NCBI GenBank assembly: GCA_003524305.1
Contig: DQHW01000007.1
Location: forward strand, 25,094-89,093
Source of the DNA: Anaerolineaceae bacterium
GTDB lineage: Bacteria; Chloroflexota; Anaerolineae; Anaerolineales; Anaerolineaceae
Length of the DNA: 64,000 nucleotides
Reading direction: 5' to 3'
Shown here piece by piece: positions 27,219 to 36,031 of this stretch (the stretch's first letter is position 1; every line of letters starts with the position of its first letter). The notes below the pieces were generated by a model. The model had not been told where the DNA came from, searched no databases, and saw only the letters and a program-made list of their open reading frames with translations. Position numbers and translations under genes: made by a program.

Positions 27219-28670
27219 TTATTCTGCGGTAATCCTCTCTGACAGGCGAATGATAATTGGATAGTCTTTGATCATGAGATCGTGGATGGTCATACTGTCA
27301 TTTTCATTCGTGGTCGTCAGTTTCTGTTCGATGCCATATAAGGCATCAATCCCTGTAGCCTCCCAGTTCGAAAAAGTAGGGATTGTCACAGTAGCCAGAA
27401 GGCCTGGATCGTCATCCATCGCGGCTCCATTTGACCAAAAGACGAATAATTTATCACCGTTAGGCAATGAGAAACTGTAACTTAACACATTTTTCGCTTC
27501 GCTTTGGATTTCAATAGGCAGACTCTCGGGTATTGCACCGACCATTAGGGTGCATAAGTTGCCGGTGGTAGATCGGATCATCATTAATCGAGGATCGATC
27601 ATGACTCCCACAGAAACATCCATTCCCAAATGTGCCATAATTCCCCGGGCATAATATTTGGCAGCGGTGATCTCGTTGTATGTCCAGGGTTGACCCTCGT
27701 CTGAATTCAAGGGGGTCCTCCAGGTTAGTTCATCGGCACTATATTCTCCAACAAAACCATGCGCAGAGGCCGCGTTTTTGATCTGCTGCACCAGAGATGG
27801 ATATTCCAGGTAGTAATCTTTGACATCCTCATATTGAGGTGAAACCCCAAAGAAGGGATGCCATGAAATAACATCCACCAGCGGCATAATATCTGACTCG
27901 AGGATCTGAAACAAAAATTCGCGGTACTCAGGGGATTGTAAAGCGGTGACACCCCCAACAATGATCTTCGCTTCTGGATCGATCTCTCGAATGACTGGGA
28001 TGGTCTGTTTCACAAGGTTGACGTAGTCAGCAGGCTCAATGTGTTGAAATGGGTAGCCAATATTAGGTTCATTCCAGATCTCGTAATAGTGGATTCGATC
28101 TTTAAAGTGGTTGACGATGAAGCGTACATAATCCAAATAGTGTTGGATTTCTTCTTCTGTTTGGAACCTTGATGAAATCCCTTCCCACCCATTAGGGTGG
28201 TTTGCCTTGTCCCAGAAAGTCAAAGAATAGGCGAGGGTTATATCTTTGCTGATCGAGGTGATCCACTCATCGTCGATCGGAGCAATGGTAAATTCGGACG
28301 TACTCCAAACTACGGAGTATGATTCGATTTCGTTAAGCGTGATGCGAAGTAACCCCTTCAAACCCAGGTCAAAAAACTCATCATTAATATGGGTCTCGTC
28401 TCGCACGCATGGGGGTGGGTGGCAAAGGCTGCCGATGCGATTGTTCGCAAGATCATGCGTGGGTTTAGCCTGAAGCAGGGTCCTTGGCAGGTTGTTTCCT
28501 TCTTGCATGATCATCATGGAAGGAAGCGGCGTTTGTGTCATAAGAAGTGGTGTTGGCGTTGAAGGCATAAGCGTGGCATCTGATGGGAGAGAAGAAGGAG
28601 AACCGCACCCAACCAAAGAAACGATCAATAACAAACCAAACACTTTTTGCAACATTTTTTGCTGACCCAT
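27219..28670 (-). CDS. Secreted lipoprotein glycosidase of clan GH-A
   Basis: This 483-residue protein has a lipoprotein signal peptide ending LVGC (Cys22) and a Ser/Thr/Pro-rich linker up to about residue 50. The body is a TIM-barrel glycosidase. YYEIWNEPNIGYPF carries the clan-A acid/base Glu201. A candidate nucleophile lies in GFVGEYSADE, and ISWHPFF is another typical barrel segment. It resembles the GH39/GH5-like cellulase-fold proteins found in Chloroflexota. I cannot assign a family or substrate by eye. It should sit on the outer face of the cell membrane. AAGAGGT precedes the ATG. It is a lone gene between 42-bp repeats and gene fragments, suggesting a mobile or recently rearranged locus. 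Confidence 0.72.
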   Translation of the reverse strand: MGQQKMLQKVFGLLLIVSLVGCGSPSSLPSDATLMPSTPTPLLMTQTPLPSMMIMQEGNNLPRTLLQAKPTHDLANNRIGSLCHPPPCVRDETHINDEFFDLGLKGLLRITLNEIESYSVVWSTSEFTIAPIDDEWITSISKDITLAYSLTFWDKANHPNGWEGISSRFQTEEEIQHYLDYVRFIVNHFKDRIHYYEIWNEPNIGYPFQHIEPADYVNLVKQTIPVIREIDPEAKIIVGGVTALQSPEYREFLFQILESDIMPLVDVISWHPFFGVSPQYEDVKDYYLEYPSLVQQIKNAASAHGFVGEYSADELTWRTPLNSDEGQPWTYNEITAAKYYARGIMAHLGMDVSVGVMIDPRLMMIRSTTGNLCTLMVGAIPESLPIEIQSEAKNVLSYSFSLPNGDKLFVFWSNGAAMDDDPGLLATVTIPTFSNWEATGIDALYGIEQKLTTTNENDSMTIHDLMIKDYPIIIRLSERITAE

Positions 28671-28767
28671 TTTTCATACCTCTTTTAAACAGGCTGCCCG
28701 ATGCCGCACCCACAATTTATTTTACTTTCGAGATTCCGTTGTAGTTGTAAGGTGCGCCATGCACACC

Positions 28768-28851
28768 GATAAATGCGCCACCCCGGTGAACCTGGGGCAT
28801 GTGCACACGGATAAATGCGCCACCCCGGTGAACCTGGGGCATGTGCGCACC
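28768..28851. repeat. Two tandem 42-bp intergenic repeats
   Basis: Units 28768-28809 and 28810-28851 begin GATAAATGCGCCACC and differ at two positions. Each holds a hairpin (CCCCGGT and ACCTGGGG) and a GTGCRCA end. Degenerate pieces continue to about 28890. A third full copy lies at 27176-27217. On the minus strand they read as a repeated 14-residue peptide, but no start site or coding bias supports translation. Confidence 0.8.
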
Positions 28852-28894
28852 GATTAACGCCACGCGCACCGATAAATGCCGTGCGCATCGAAAT

Positions 28895-29092
28895 TTAATA
28901 AACACGGATTTCCATGTCTTTTGATGCTGAAACCACCAGACTCTGGATGACCTTGTTCAATGCATCCGCCACAAATTCAGCCTTCTTGGGGTTACCGGCA
29001 ACACCTATGATGGGGTTTTGAAAGAAAGTGGAATGATCAACCAAAAAGAGGAAACAAGTGGGGTTTATGCGGCTGATTTCTGCAGAATACAT
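28895..29092 (-). pseudogene. Truncated VWA (von Willebrand factor A) domain protein
   Basis: The frame (65 residues) reads NPTCFLFLVDHSTFF, then KKAEFVADALNKVIQSLVV. This is the start of a VWA domain of the kind that normally reads CFLFLVDQSGSM...KKAE-VADA-N. The metal-ion site DxSxS is altered to DHSTF, and the protein stops after the first helix, where the rest of the domain (over 150 residues) should follow. The start looks genuine, with CTGGAGG 7 nt upstream. The break coincides with the degenerate 42-bp repeat area. Confidence 0.65.
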
Positions 29093-29544
29093 ATGGAACC
29101 TCCAGGTAAATTAGTATTATCTGAATTCCACGTCAAAACAAAATCACCTTCATTTATGTGCGACTTGCAAAGAATTTTGGAAATATTGACTTTAGTATAG
29201 CATTTTCTGCTCCTCCTTGCCTCGAATTTATCGATTATTTCTTGCAATTCAGAGTATTGGGTATGGTAAACACTCCTCATCAAACACATTGGAGCCAACG
29301 ATGATTACTTGATACCACCTTCTTAGGACAAACTGTTTTTATAAACATCTTGATATGGGTATTTTGCCGAGAGTTTCATTACTACATAGCGTGCTGTTCT
29401 TATAATTTTCGCAGCTAGAAAAACATACTTTAACCGGAATGTTTTTATTTGCTATCGGTATTCTGAAATGTGGAGAGAATCAAACTTGAATAGTAAAAAT
29501 AGGTTGTATGCAAGCATCATCATCTGAAAAATGGCTTCATTTGC
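29093..29544. other. Intergenic region, no gene recognised
   Basis: This AT-rich stretch of 450 bp lies between the VWA fragment and a short orphan ORF. Short open frames on both strands show no recognisable motif. It may include the old promoter of the VWA gene. Confidence 0.5.
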
Positions 29545-29712
29545 TCAAAACGATTTCAGCAAAAGATGTCCCACCGCCATACCATATTTGGCTTCTTTGA
29601 TGTGATTCATCTTTATCTTATTGGTTGAATCAATATCAAACACCAGATCGGTGTCAATCAGTTCAAAAATACCATTGGTCTTTGCATTTTTGAGTAAAAG
29701 AAATGGCCGCAT
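29545..29712 (-). CDS. Small orphan ORF or C-terminal gene remnant (55 residues)
   Basis: The frame runs from an ATG at 29712 to TGA at 29545, beginning MRPFLLLKNAKTNGIFELI and ending YGMAVGHLLLKSF. Its composition looks protein-like rather than random (alternating hydrophobic and charged residues). An in-frame TGA lies two codons before the ATG, and no ribosome-binding site is evident. I do not recognise the family. Given the HD-GYP and VWA fragments nearby it may be the tail of a decayed gene. Confidence 0.35.
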   Translation of the reverse strand: MRPFLLLKNAKTNGIFELIDTDLVFDIDSTNKIKMNHIKEAKYGMAVGHLLLKSF

Positions 29713-30080
29713 TAGACGTCAGATTCTTGGCTGCAAAATCAATATTATTGATCAAAATTAAACCCTTTTTCACACAATTGTTTTTTTCTACTTTAATTTT
29801 AACATGCGTAAGAGGTGTGAAAATTAGCCGTTTCAACCACTTTTTCTTTCACCCAAAAGGTGAAAGACCAACTTGGCAAACCCCTTATGTTTTCAGATCA
29901 AAACCGTTCGTTTTGTCGATTTTTTGATTAATCAACATGGAATGCGAGTAATATATAATTACAGATATGTATTATTACCTCTTGGTCTTATTGTATAGCT
30001 TGTGATTTGGCAAAAAAGCTGATGAGCGGTTGATAGACCGAGAGGTATTTAATAAATCTTCATAACAAGGAAGAAACACT
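29713..30080. other. Intergenic region upstream of the alpha/beta hydrolase
   Basis: No gene is recognised. An inverted repeat CTTTCACC...GGTGAAAG (29846-29866) could be a weak hairpin. An AT-rich segment around 29950 may contain the promoter for the hydrolase. Confidence 0.45.
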
Positions 30081-30902
30081 ATGGACATTTTTCAGGGTGA
30101 TGTGATCGCGAATGGCGTCAAACTTCATTATTACCGCACTGGCGGTAATAAACCTTCCATGGTGCTATTGCACGGCGTAACAGATGACGGCTTATGTTGG
30201 TCACCTGTTGCAGAAATGTTGTCAAATCAATTCGATGTGGTTATGGTTGACTTACGCGGCCACGGAAAATCCAAAGCACCTGATGATGGATACACCCTTT
30301 CAGTAATGGCGGGTGAGGTAGTCGCACTAATTAATGAGTTGAAATTGGATCACCCCATCATCATGGGACACTCCATGGGAGCAATTACGGCGTTGACTCT
30401 CGCGGGTCTCTACCCGGATGCAGCCAAAGCCATCATCCTCGAGGATCCTCCTCCTTTTTGGATGATCAAGAAAACGGATACAGACGAACCGCAAAAACCT
30501 AATCCTCTTGCGTTTTGGATAGCGTCTAACAAGCGAAAAACAAAAGAAGATTTGCTTGAAGAAGTTCGTACCTTTAACCCTGGCTGGGCTGAGGCTGAAC
30601 TTGAACCATGGGTGAATTCAAAGCTCCGTTACAGCCCGAAAATTGTAAAATTAGTTGAGATGGTGGATCTTTCGTCGATGGGATTTGAGGAACTTTTTAA
30701 GAAAATTTCGTGCCCTGCATTGATACTAACCGCGGATCCCAATAAAGGTGCCATCCTGGTTGAAAAAGACGTTTCACTGCTAAACCAATGGATTCCACAG
30801 CTTGAGGTGGTTCAGATCGACGGTGCCGGACACAACATCCGCCGCGACCAATTTGAAAGCTATATGAAAGCCGTTCAGACCTTTTTGACAAATATAGTTT
30901 AA
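30081..30902 (+). CDS. Alpha/beta-fold hydrolase
   Basis: This 273-residue cytoplasmic hydrolase has the alpha/beta fold. The oxyanion HG motif is at 31-32 and the nucleophile elbow is GHSMG with Ser98. A catalytic Asp is expected near LILTADPNKG, and the His is in GAGHNIRR near the C-terminus. It resembles the large group of esterases and C-C or epoxide hydrolases; the substrate cannot be told. AAGGAAG precedes the ATG. It stands alone and ends opposite the xylulokinase gene. Confidence 0.78.
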   Translation: MDIFQGDVIANGVKLHYYRTGGNKPSMVLLHGVTDDGLCWSPVAEMLSNQFDVVMVDLRGHGKSKAPDDGYTLSVMAGEVVALINELKLDHPIIMGHSMGAITALTLAGLYPDAAKAIILEDPPPFWMIKKTDTDEPQKPNPLAFWIASNKRKTKEDLLEEVRTFNPGWAEAELEPWVNSKLRYSPKIVKLVEMVDLSSMGFEELFKKISCPALILTADPNKGAILVEKDVSLLNQWIPQLEVVQIDGAGHNIRRDQFESYMKAVQTFLTNIV

Positions 30903-31006
30903 AAACTAGAGGTTGATTATTTTTTCAGGTTATATTTTGATCGACAGATTGTGTGGGTAATCAATCCAGTTATAAGGTCCTTTTATTCAACTAACAAAAA
31001 AATTAG

Positions 31007-31030
31007 GCTGCCCCATACTTATGGAGCAGC
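31007..31030. terminator. Hairpin between convergent hydrolase and xylB genes
   Basis: GCTGCCCCAT and ATGGAGCAGC (one mismatch) with a 4-nt loop lie between the two gene ends. It is flanked by A-rich and T-rich sequence on the two sides, so it could serve both strands. Confidence 0.6.
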
Positions 31031-31059
31031 TTATTTATCTAGTGAGGCTAAGATTGTTT

Positions 31060-32559
31060 TTAGTTTATTTCTGACAGAGCAGCGAACTTGTTTTTCAACA
31101 CTGGGTATAAATCACGATAGATGGAATAAACCTTATTGTAAATTTCGACCTGTTCAGGGTCAGGAGAAGTGCTGCCGGTGATCTTGATGCAGGCATTACA
31201 GGCGGTGGGCACATCCTTCCAGGCACCGCCGGCAACACCGGCCAGCAGGGCAGCCCCATAAGCGCTGCCTTCAGCGGAGTTGACGGTAACCAGTTCCACA
31301 TCCAATACCGAGGCGAGGATCTGCCTCCACAGCGCACTCTTGGTGCCGCCGCCAGAGGCGCGTACCTGGGTGATCTTGCCCAAGCCGGCGTTTTTGATCA
31401 AAGTGAAACTGTCTTTAAGTCCAAAAGAGACGCCTTCAAGGACGGCACGTGTCATATGGGCTTGCGTATGCCGAAGAGTCAACCCAATAAAAGCGCCCCT
31501 GGCCAAAGGATCGGGATGCGGGGTTCTTTCTCCTGTCAGGTAAGGCAAGAAGACCAAGCCTTCGCTGCCGGCAGGGATGTTTTCGGCACTTTTCAACAGC
31601 GTGTCGAAATCCATTTTGGGGGCGAGTGTGTCGCGGTACCATTGCAGACTTCCGGCGGCAGAAAGCATGACACCCATGAAGTGCCACATGCCTGGTACGG
31701 CATGACAGAAGGCGTGCAGGCGACCGGCAGGTTCAATGTATGCGGCAGGAGTGGTCGCAAAAACCACACCGCTGGTGCCCAGGGTGAGCGAAACCACACC
31801 GGGTTCCACCGCACCCATACCCACTGCACCGGCGGCTTGATCGCCTCCGCCAGCCACAACAGGGGTGCCTTCTTTCAATCCGGTTAATGCCGCAGCTTCA
31901 TGATTGATGACACCGGTTATCTCTGTGCCTTCAAAAGTTCGGGGCATCCAGGCATTTGGAATTTCAAGAGCCGAAAGAACCTCAGTTGACCAATCGCGTG
32001 CGTGAAGATCAAAGAGCACGGTGCCGGCGCCGTCGGCTTTATCCATGGCATAATTGCCGGTTAGTTTATAACGGATATAATCTTTTGGGAGTAATACATG
32101 TTTGGCTTTCGTGAAAACTTCAGGTTCGTTTTCTTTAACCCACAATATCTTGGGGGCAGTAAACCCGGTGAGCGCAACGTTGCCGGTGATCTGGATGAAA
32201 GCCTCTTTGCCTATTTTTTCGTGAATTTTGTCGCATTGAGACTGCGTACGTTGATCGTTCCACAAGATGGCAGGGCGTAAAACTTTGCCATCTTCATCCA
32301 TGAGCACAAGGCCGTGCATTTGACCGGTCAAGCCAATGGCGCTGACCTGATCGCCGCGGATTTTGGCAGTTTCGAGGGCGGATTTAATGCTGGTTGAGAC
32401 AGCCTGCCACCATTCCTGCGGGTCTTGTTCAGACCAAAGCGGATGGGGGGTTTGCAGTGTGTGCGGAGCCGATGCAACAGACACCACCTTACCTTTTTCA
32501 TCAATGATCAAAGCTTTGCTGGAGGTTGTAGAGGTGTCGATGCCCAGAAAATATGCCAT
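31060..32559 (-). CDS. xylB: Xylulokinase
   Basis: This 499-residue FGGY-family kinase phosphorylates D-xylulose to xylulose 5-phosphate, which enters the pentose phosphate pathway. It starts YFLGIDTSTTSSKALIID, the sugar-kinase phosphate-1 motif. It carries GLTGQMHGLVLMD with the substrate-contact MHG, GGGDQAAGAVGMGAV, and the C-terminal adenosine motif RASGGGTKSALWRQILA. Length and motifs are normal for XylB. It is 20 bp downstream of xylA and is the last gene of the xyloside operon. Confidence 0.93.
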   Translation of the reverse strand: MAYFLGIDTSTTSSKALIIDEKGKVVSVASAPHTLQTPHPLWSEQDPQEWWQAVSTSIKSALETAKIRGDQVSAIGLTGQMHGLVLMDEDGKVLRPAILWNDQRTQSQCDKIHEKIGKEAFIQITGNVALTGFTAPKILWVKENEPEVFTKAKHVLLPKDYIRYKLTGNYAMDKADGAGTVLFDLHARDWSTEVLSALEIPNAWMPRTFEGTEITGVINHEAAALTGLKEGTPVVAGGGDQAAGAVGMGAVEPGVVSLTLGTSGVVFATTPAAYIEPAGRLHAFCHAVPGMWHFMGVMLSAAGSLQWYRDTLAPKMDFDTLLKSAENIPAGSEGLVFLPYLTGERTPHPDPLARGAFIGLTLRHTQAHMTRAVLEGVSFGLKDSFTLIKNAGLGKITQVRASGGGTKSALWRQILASVLDVELVTVNSAEGSAYGAALLAGVAGGAWKDVPTACNACIKITGSTSPDPEQVEIYNKVYSIYRDLYPVLKNKFAALSEIN

Positions 32560-32579
32560 ATGATTACTCCAAAGCGTGA

Positions 32580-33746
32580 TTAGCGAACACCGAGCAAGAT
32601 TTCAACAGTAAGTTGATCAAGGTGTTCATAGTCCAACCCGCGGGCTGCGATGGCAGGACGGTCAAAAACCTGCTGCTTGAGTGCCGTTGCTTTATCCGCG
32701 GAGTATTTACCCATAAATTTATTCATTGATCCATCGTCTGCATTGACTTGGGCCAGGATGCCTTGAATTTCTTTGTCAGCATTCCATCTTGCCACTTTTT
32801 CTTTCAAAATGAGATATGTGCGCATGCATCCACGAGCGAAGTGTTTGACACCTTCATAGTCCTCTGTACGGTAGGCGTGTGCATCGAAATGGCGGCTGCC
32901 GTCATACTTGTAATCTTCAAGCAGCTTTACTAAAAAGAATGCGGCTTTTTGGTTGACCATGCCGAAGCGGAAATCCTGGTCGTACCGACCAAAGGATTGA
33001 TCGTTTAGGTCAATGTGGAAAAGCTTGCCGGCATCCAGGGCTTGCCCGACGCCGTGGGCGAAGTTTAAGCCAGCCATGTGTTCGTGGGCTACTTCGGGGT
33101 TGACCCCAACCATCTCGGGATGATCGAGCGTGGCAATGAAACCCAACATGTGGCCGGTGGTGGCGTTGTACATATCGCCCCGAGGTTCATTGGGTTTGGC
33201 TTCGAGCGCAAATTTCAGGTCATATTTTTGATCTTTGACATAATCACACAAGTAGTTCATGGCTTCGCGCATACGTTTTGTAGAAGTAACCGGATCTTTG
33301 GAGGCATCTGTTTCGGTGCCTTCACGTCCGCCCCAGAAGACATAAACCCTTGCGCCGAGTTCAACACCCAGGTCAATGTTGGCCATAACTTTTTGCAAGG
33401 CATAAGCGCGAACCTTGGGGTCGTTGGATGTGAAAGCGCCGTCTTTGAAGATGGGGTCGCCAAAAAGGTTGGTGGTGGCCATGGGCACAACCAGACCGGT
33501 ATCTGCCAGGGCTTTTTTGAAATCTTTAATGATGGCGGCACGTTCAGAGGGGGTTGAGTTGATGGGAATCAGGTCGTCATCATGAAAGTTGACACCCCAG
33601 GCGCCGACTTCAGCCAAAAGATGTACAAGTTCAACCGGAGATTTCTTGGCGCGAGTGGGCTCACCAAATGGATCGCGTCCTGTGCTGCCAACGGTCCACA
33701 GACCGAAGGTAAATTTGTGTTCAGGTTTTGGAAGATATTCAGTCAC
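32580..33746 (-). CDS. xylA: Xylose isomerase (class I type)
   Basis: This 388-residue enzyme converts D-xylose to D-xylulose in the cytoplasm using two divalent metals. It shows GVNFHDDDLIPI with the catalytic His, KFALEAKPNEPRGD with the metal-binding Glu and Lys, and FHIDLNDQSFGRYDQD. At 388 residues, without the N-terminal extension of about 50 residues, it is the short class I (Streptomyces-like) form rather than the longer class II form of enterics and Thermotoga. It lies between the GH3 beta-xylosidase and xylB. Confidence 0.93.
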   Translation of the reverse strand: MTEYLPKPEHKFTFGLWTVGSTGRDPFGEPTRAKKSPVELVHLLAEVGAWGVNFHDDDLIPINSTPSERAAIIKDFKKALADTGLVVPMATTNLFGDPIFKDGAFTSNDPKVRAYALQKVMANIDLGVELGARVYVFWGGREGTETDASKDPVTSTKRMREAMNYLCDYVKDQKYDLKFALEAKPNEPRGDMYNATTGHMLGFIATLDHPEMVGVNPEVAHEHMAGLNFAHGVGQALDAGKLFHIDLNDQSFGRYDQDFRFGMVNQKAAFFLVKLLEDYKYDGSRHFDAHAYRTEDYEGVKHFARGCMRTYLILKEKVARWNADKEIQGILAQVNADDGSMNKFMGKYSADKATALKQQVFDRPAIAARGLDYEHLDQLTVEILLGVR

Positions 33747-33767
33747 AACTAGCTCCTTATTACAATA

Positions 33768-35912
33768 TTATTTTACAGTAAATGTCGTAATCAATGGTTT
33801 GGGTGCACCTAATGCTTGTCCGCGGGGGCTGGGTGAACAGCCGCCTACTTCCAACCGAAAATCACCAGGTTCGAGGGTGAGTTTACCGTCATCATTGAAG
33901 AACGACATCATTTCAGGGGTTATAGTGAATTCAATTGATCTGCTGGCTCCTGGCTGCAGTTCGAACCTTTCAAAACCAACCAGGTGCTGCAATGGAACGG
34001 TGGTGGAGGCTTGCAGGTCACTCAGATAGATTTGGGCAACTTCAGCAGCGGTTTGATTGCCGGTGTTGGTCACTGTAAATTGGATGGAAAGTGTATCGCC
34101 TGATTGAAGGGTTTCTTTTTCCAATTTCAGTTTGGAGTATTCAAAGGTGGTGTAGCTCAAGCCATAGCCGAAGGGGAAGAGAGGTTCATCGGTCATATAA
34201 CGGTAAGTGCGACCAGTCATGCTGTAATCATCAAAAGCGGGAAGCTGTTCTAGTGATTTGGGAAAGGTCAAAGGCAGTTTGCCTGAAGGAGCAACGTCGC
34301 CAAAGAGCACATCAGCAACAGCTTTGCCGCCTTCCATGCCGGGATACCATACAAACAAAATCGCATCCACCATATCTTCAACTTCACCCAGGGCAATCGG
34401 GCTGCCGCCGGTAAGAACCAGCACAATTTTGGCTCCTGCGATGGAAAGTTCCTTGATGTAATTTGCCTGGCTGGCAGGCAATGAAATGCTTTCACGGTCA
34501 CCATTTTGCGGAGAGAGCAGCGATTCACCTTCTTCACCTTCAATAAATGAGGAGGAGCCGCCGCAGACGATGGCAAAATCCGCAGATTGTGCCATGCCGG
34601 GTGCCCAGGTCTCTTTCACTTCTCTGGCGTGTTTTAATAATGCGCCGGAGTGGTATTCCATGCCCATTCCTTCTGGCAGGCGGCCGGTGATGCCTTCAAG
34701 CAGGGTGGTCATTTGATTATTGAAACCATAGTAATTGCCCAATAACACCTCAATGCTGGTGGCTGTGGGGCCGGTGACGAAGATTTTTTTAGTGGAAGGT
34801 TTGATAGGCAGGATGTTGCCTTTATTTTTAAGCAAAACAACAACCTCGGTTGCAGTTTTATAGGCAAGTTTGCGATGTTTGTCACATGCCACCACATCGG
34901 TGGATATCGAAGCGTAAGGTACAGATTCTTGCGGGTCAAACATGCCCAGTTTCATACGGGTTAGCATAGTGCGTTCAAGTGAGATATCCACTTCGGTTTC
35001 AGTTAGAATACCACGTTGAATGGCTTCAGGAATCTGATCGTAAACGTGGTCGCAGCCCAAATCACAGCCGGCTTTGATGGCCATGGCAGCAGATTCGGCT
35101 TCATCTTTGGTGACTTTATGGTTGAGATGAAAATCAGATAATGCCATGCAATCTGAAACAAAATGACCTTTGAATTGCCATTCGCCGCGCAAAACTTTAT
35201 CAATTAATAGTTCACTTGCACAGCAAACTTCATCCAGTGTGCGGTTATACGCGCCCATTACAGATTCAACATTGGCTTCGGTAACCAGTTTTTTAAAGGC
35301 AGGAAGATAAGTATCGTAAAGTTCGCGTTTTGTGACGATGGCATTGAAGATATGACGATCTTTTTCAGGACCGGAATGCACGGCATAATGTTTGGCGCAG
35401 GCGGCCAGTTTGAGATATTTTGGGTCGTCACCTTGCAGCCCTTTGACGAATTCTGCGGCCATTTCACCTGTCAGAAACGGATCTTCACCCCAGGTTTCCT
35501 GTCCACGTCCCCATCGGGGATCGCGGAAGATATTAACATTGGGTGACCAAACGGTTAGGCCTTGATACTGCCCGGTATAGCCATTGCGGCGCAAAGCAGC
35601 ATGATACTTTGCCCGGCCTTCATCACTGATTGCGGTAGCGACCTGGCGGATCAATTCTTTATCCCAAGTGGCGGCCATGCCAATTGCCTGCGGAAAAACT
35701 GTGGCACGACCATTGCGGGCCATGCCGTGCAGTGCTTCGCTCCAGTAGTTGTAACTTGGGATATTCAAACGCGGAATGGCATGCGCAGGATGGTTCATCA
35801 GACCAATTTTTTCGTCAAGAGTCAGTCGATTGACCAGATCCTTTGCCCGTTCTGAGAACGGGAGGTTTGTGTTCAGGTACGCAAGGTGGTCCGCGTGTTC
35901 ACTTTCACTCAT
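33768..35912 (-). CDS. GH3 beta-xylosidase
   Basis: This 714-residue GH3 enzyme has barrel, alpha/beta sandwich and C-terminal FnIII-like domains (SIQFTVTNTGNQTAAEVAQIYL). The nucleophile is Asp254 in HFVSDCMALSDFH. A Cys after the Asp (SDC) is the form usual in GH3 beta-xylosidases, where beta-glucosidases have SDW. It has no signal peptide, so it acts on imported xylooligosaccharides. The product xylose is the substrate of XylA, encoded 21 bp downstream. Substrate assignment rests on this motif and the operon. Confidence 0.85.
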   Translation of the reverse strand: MSESEHADHLAYLNTNLPFSERAKDLVNRLTLDEKIGLMNHPAHAIPRLNIPSYNYWSEALHGMARNGRATVFPQAIGMAATWDKELIRQVATAISDEGRAKYHAALRRNGYTGQYQGLTVWSPNVNIFRDPRWGRGQETWGEDPFLTGEMAAEFVKGLQGDDPKYLKLAACAKHYAVHSGPEKDRHIFNAIVTKRELYDTYLPAFKKLVTEANVESVMGAYNRTLDEVCCASELLIDKVLRGEWQFKGHFVSDCMALSDFHLNHKVTKDEAESAAMAIKAGCDLGCDHVYDQIPEAIQRGILTETEVDISLERTMLTRMKLGMFDPQESVPYASISTDVVACDKHRKLAYKTATEVVVLLKNKGNILPIKPSTKKIFVTGPTATSIEVLLGNYYGFNNQMTTLLEGITGRLPEGMGMEYHSGALLKHAREVKETWAPGMAQSADFAIVCGGSSSFIEGEEGESLLSPQNGDRESISLPASQANYIKELSIAGAKIVLVLTGGSPIALGEVEDMVDAILFVWYPGMEGGKAVADVLFGDVAPSGKLPLTFPKSLEQLPAFDDYSMTGRTYRYMTDEPLFPFGYGLSYTTFEYSKLKLEKETLQSGDTLSIQFTVTNTGNQTAAEVAQIYLSDLQASTTVPLQHLVGFERFELQPGASRSIEFTITPEMMSFFNDDGKLTLEPGDFRLEVGGCSPSPRGQALGAPKPLITTFTVK

Positions 35913-36031
35913 AAGGTACTCCTTAGTAATAATTTCAAAACCATTAGTGCCATTTTCCGTGGAATCTCAAAGAGTACCTTGCAGTACTTCGAGCATTTCT
36001 GGTACTAACACCATGTGAATTTGTTGAATAA

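Noticed and set aside
27219..28851. Insertion sequence or composite transposon around the lipoprotein gene
   Set aside because: No transposase frame and no terminal inverted repeats were found; the flanking repeats are direct, 42 bp long, and may be only intergenic elements.
28685..28888. Minus-strand frame with a repeated HAPGSPGWRIY peptide
   Set aside because: The repetition comes from the 42-bp DNA repeats, which also occur outside any frame at 27176-27217; there is no ribosome-binding site.
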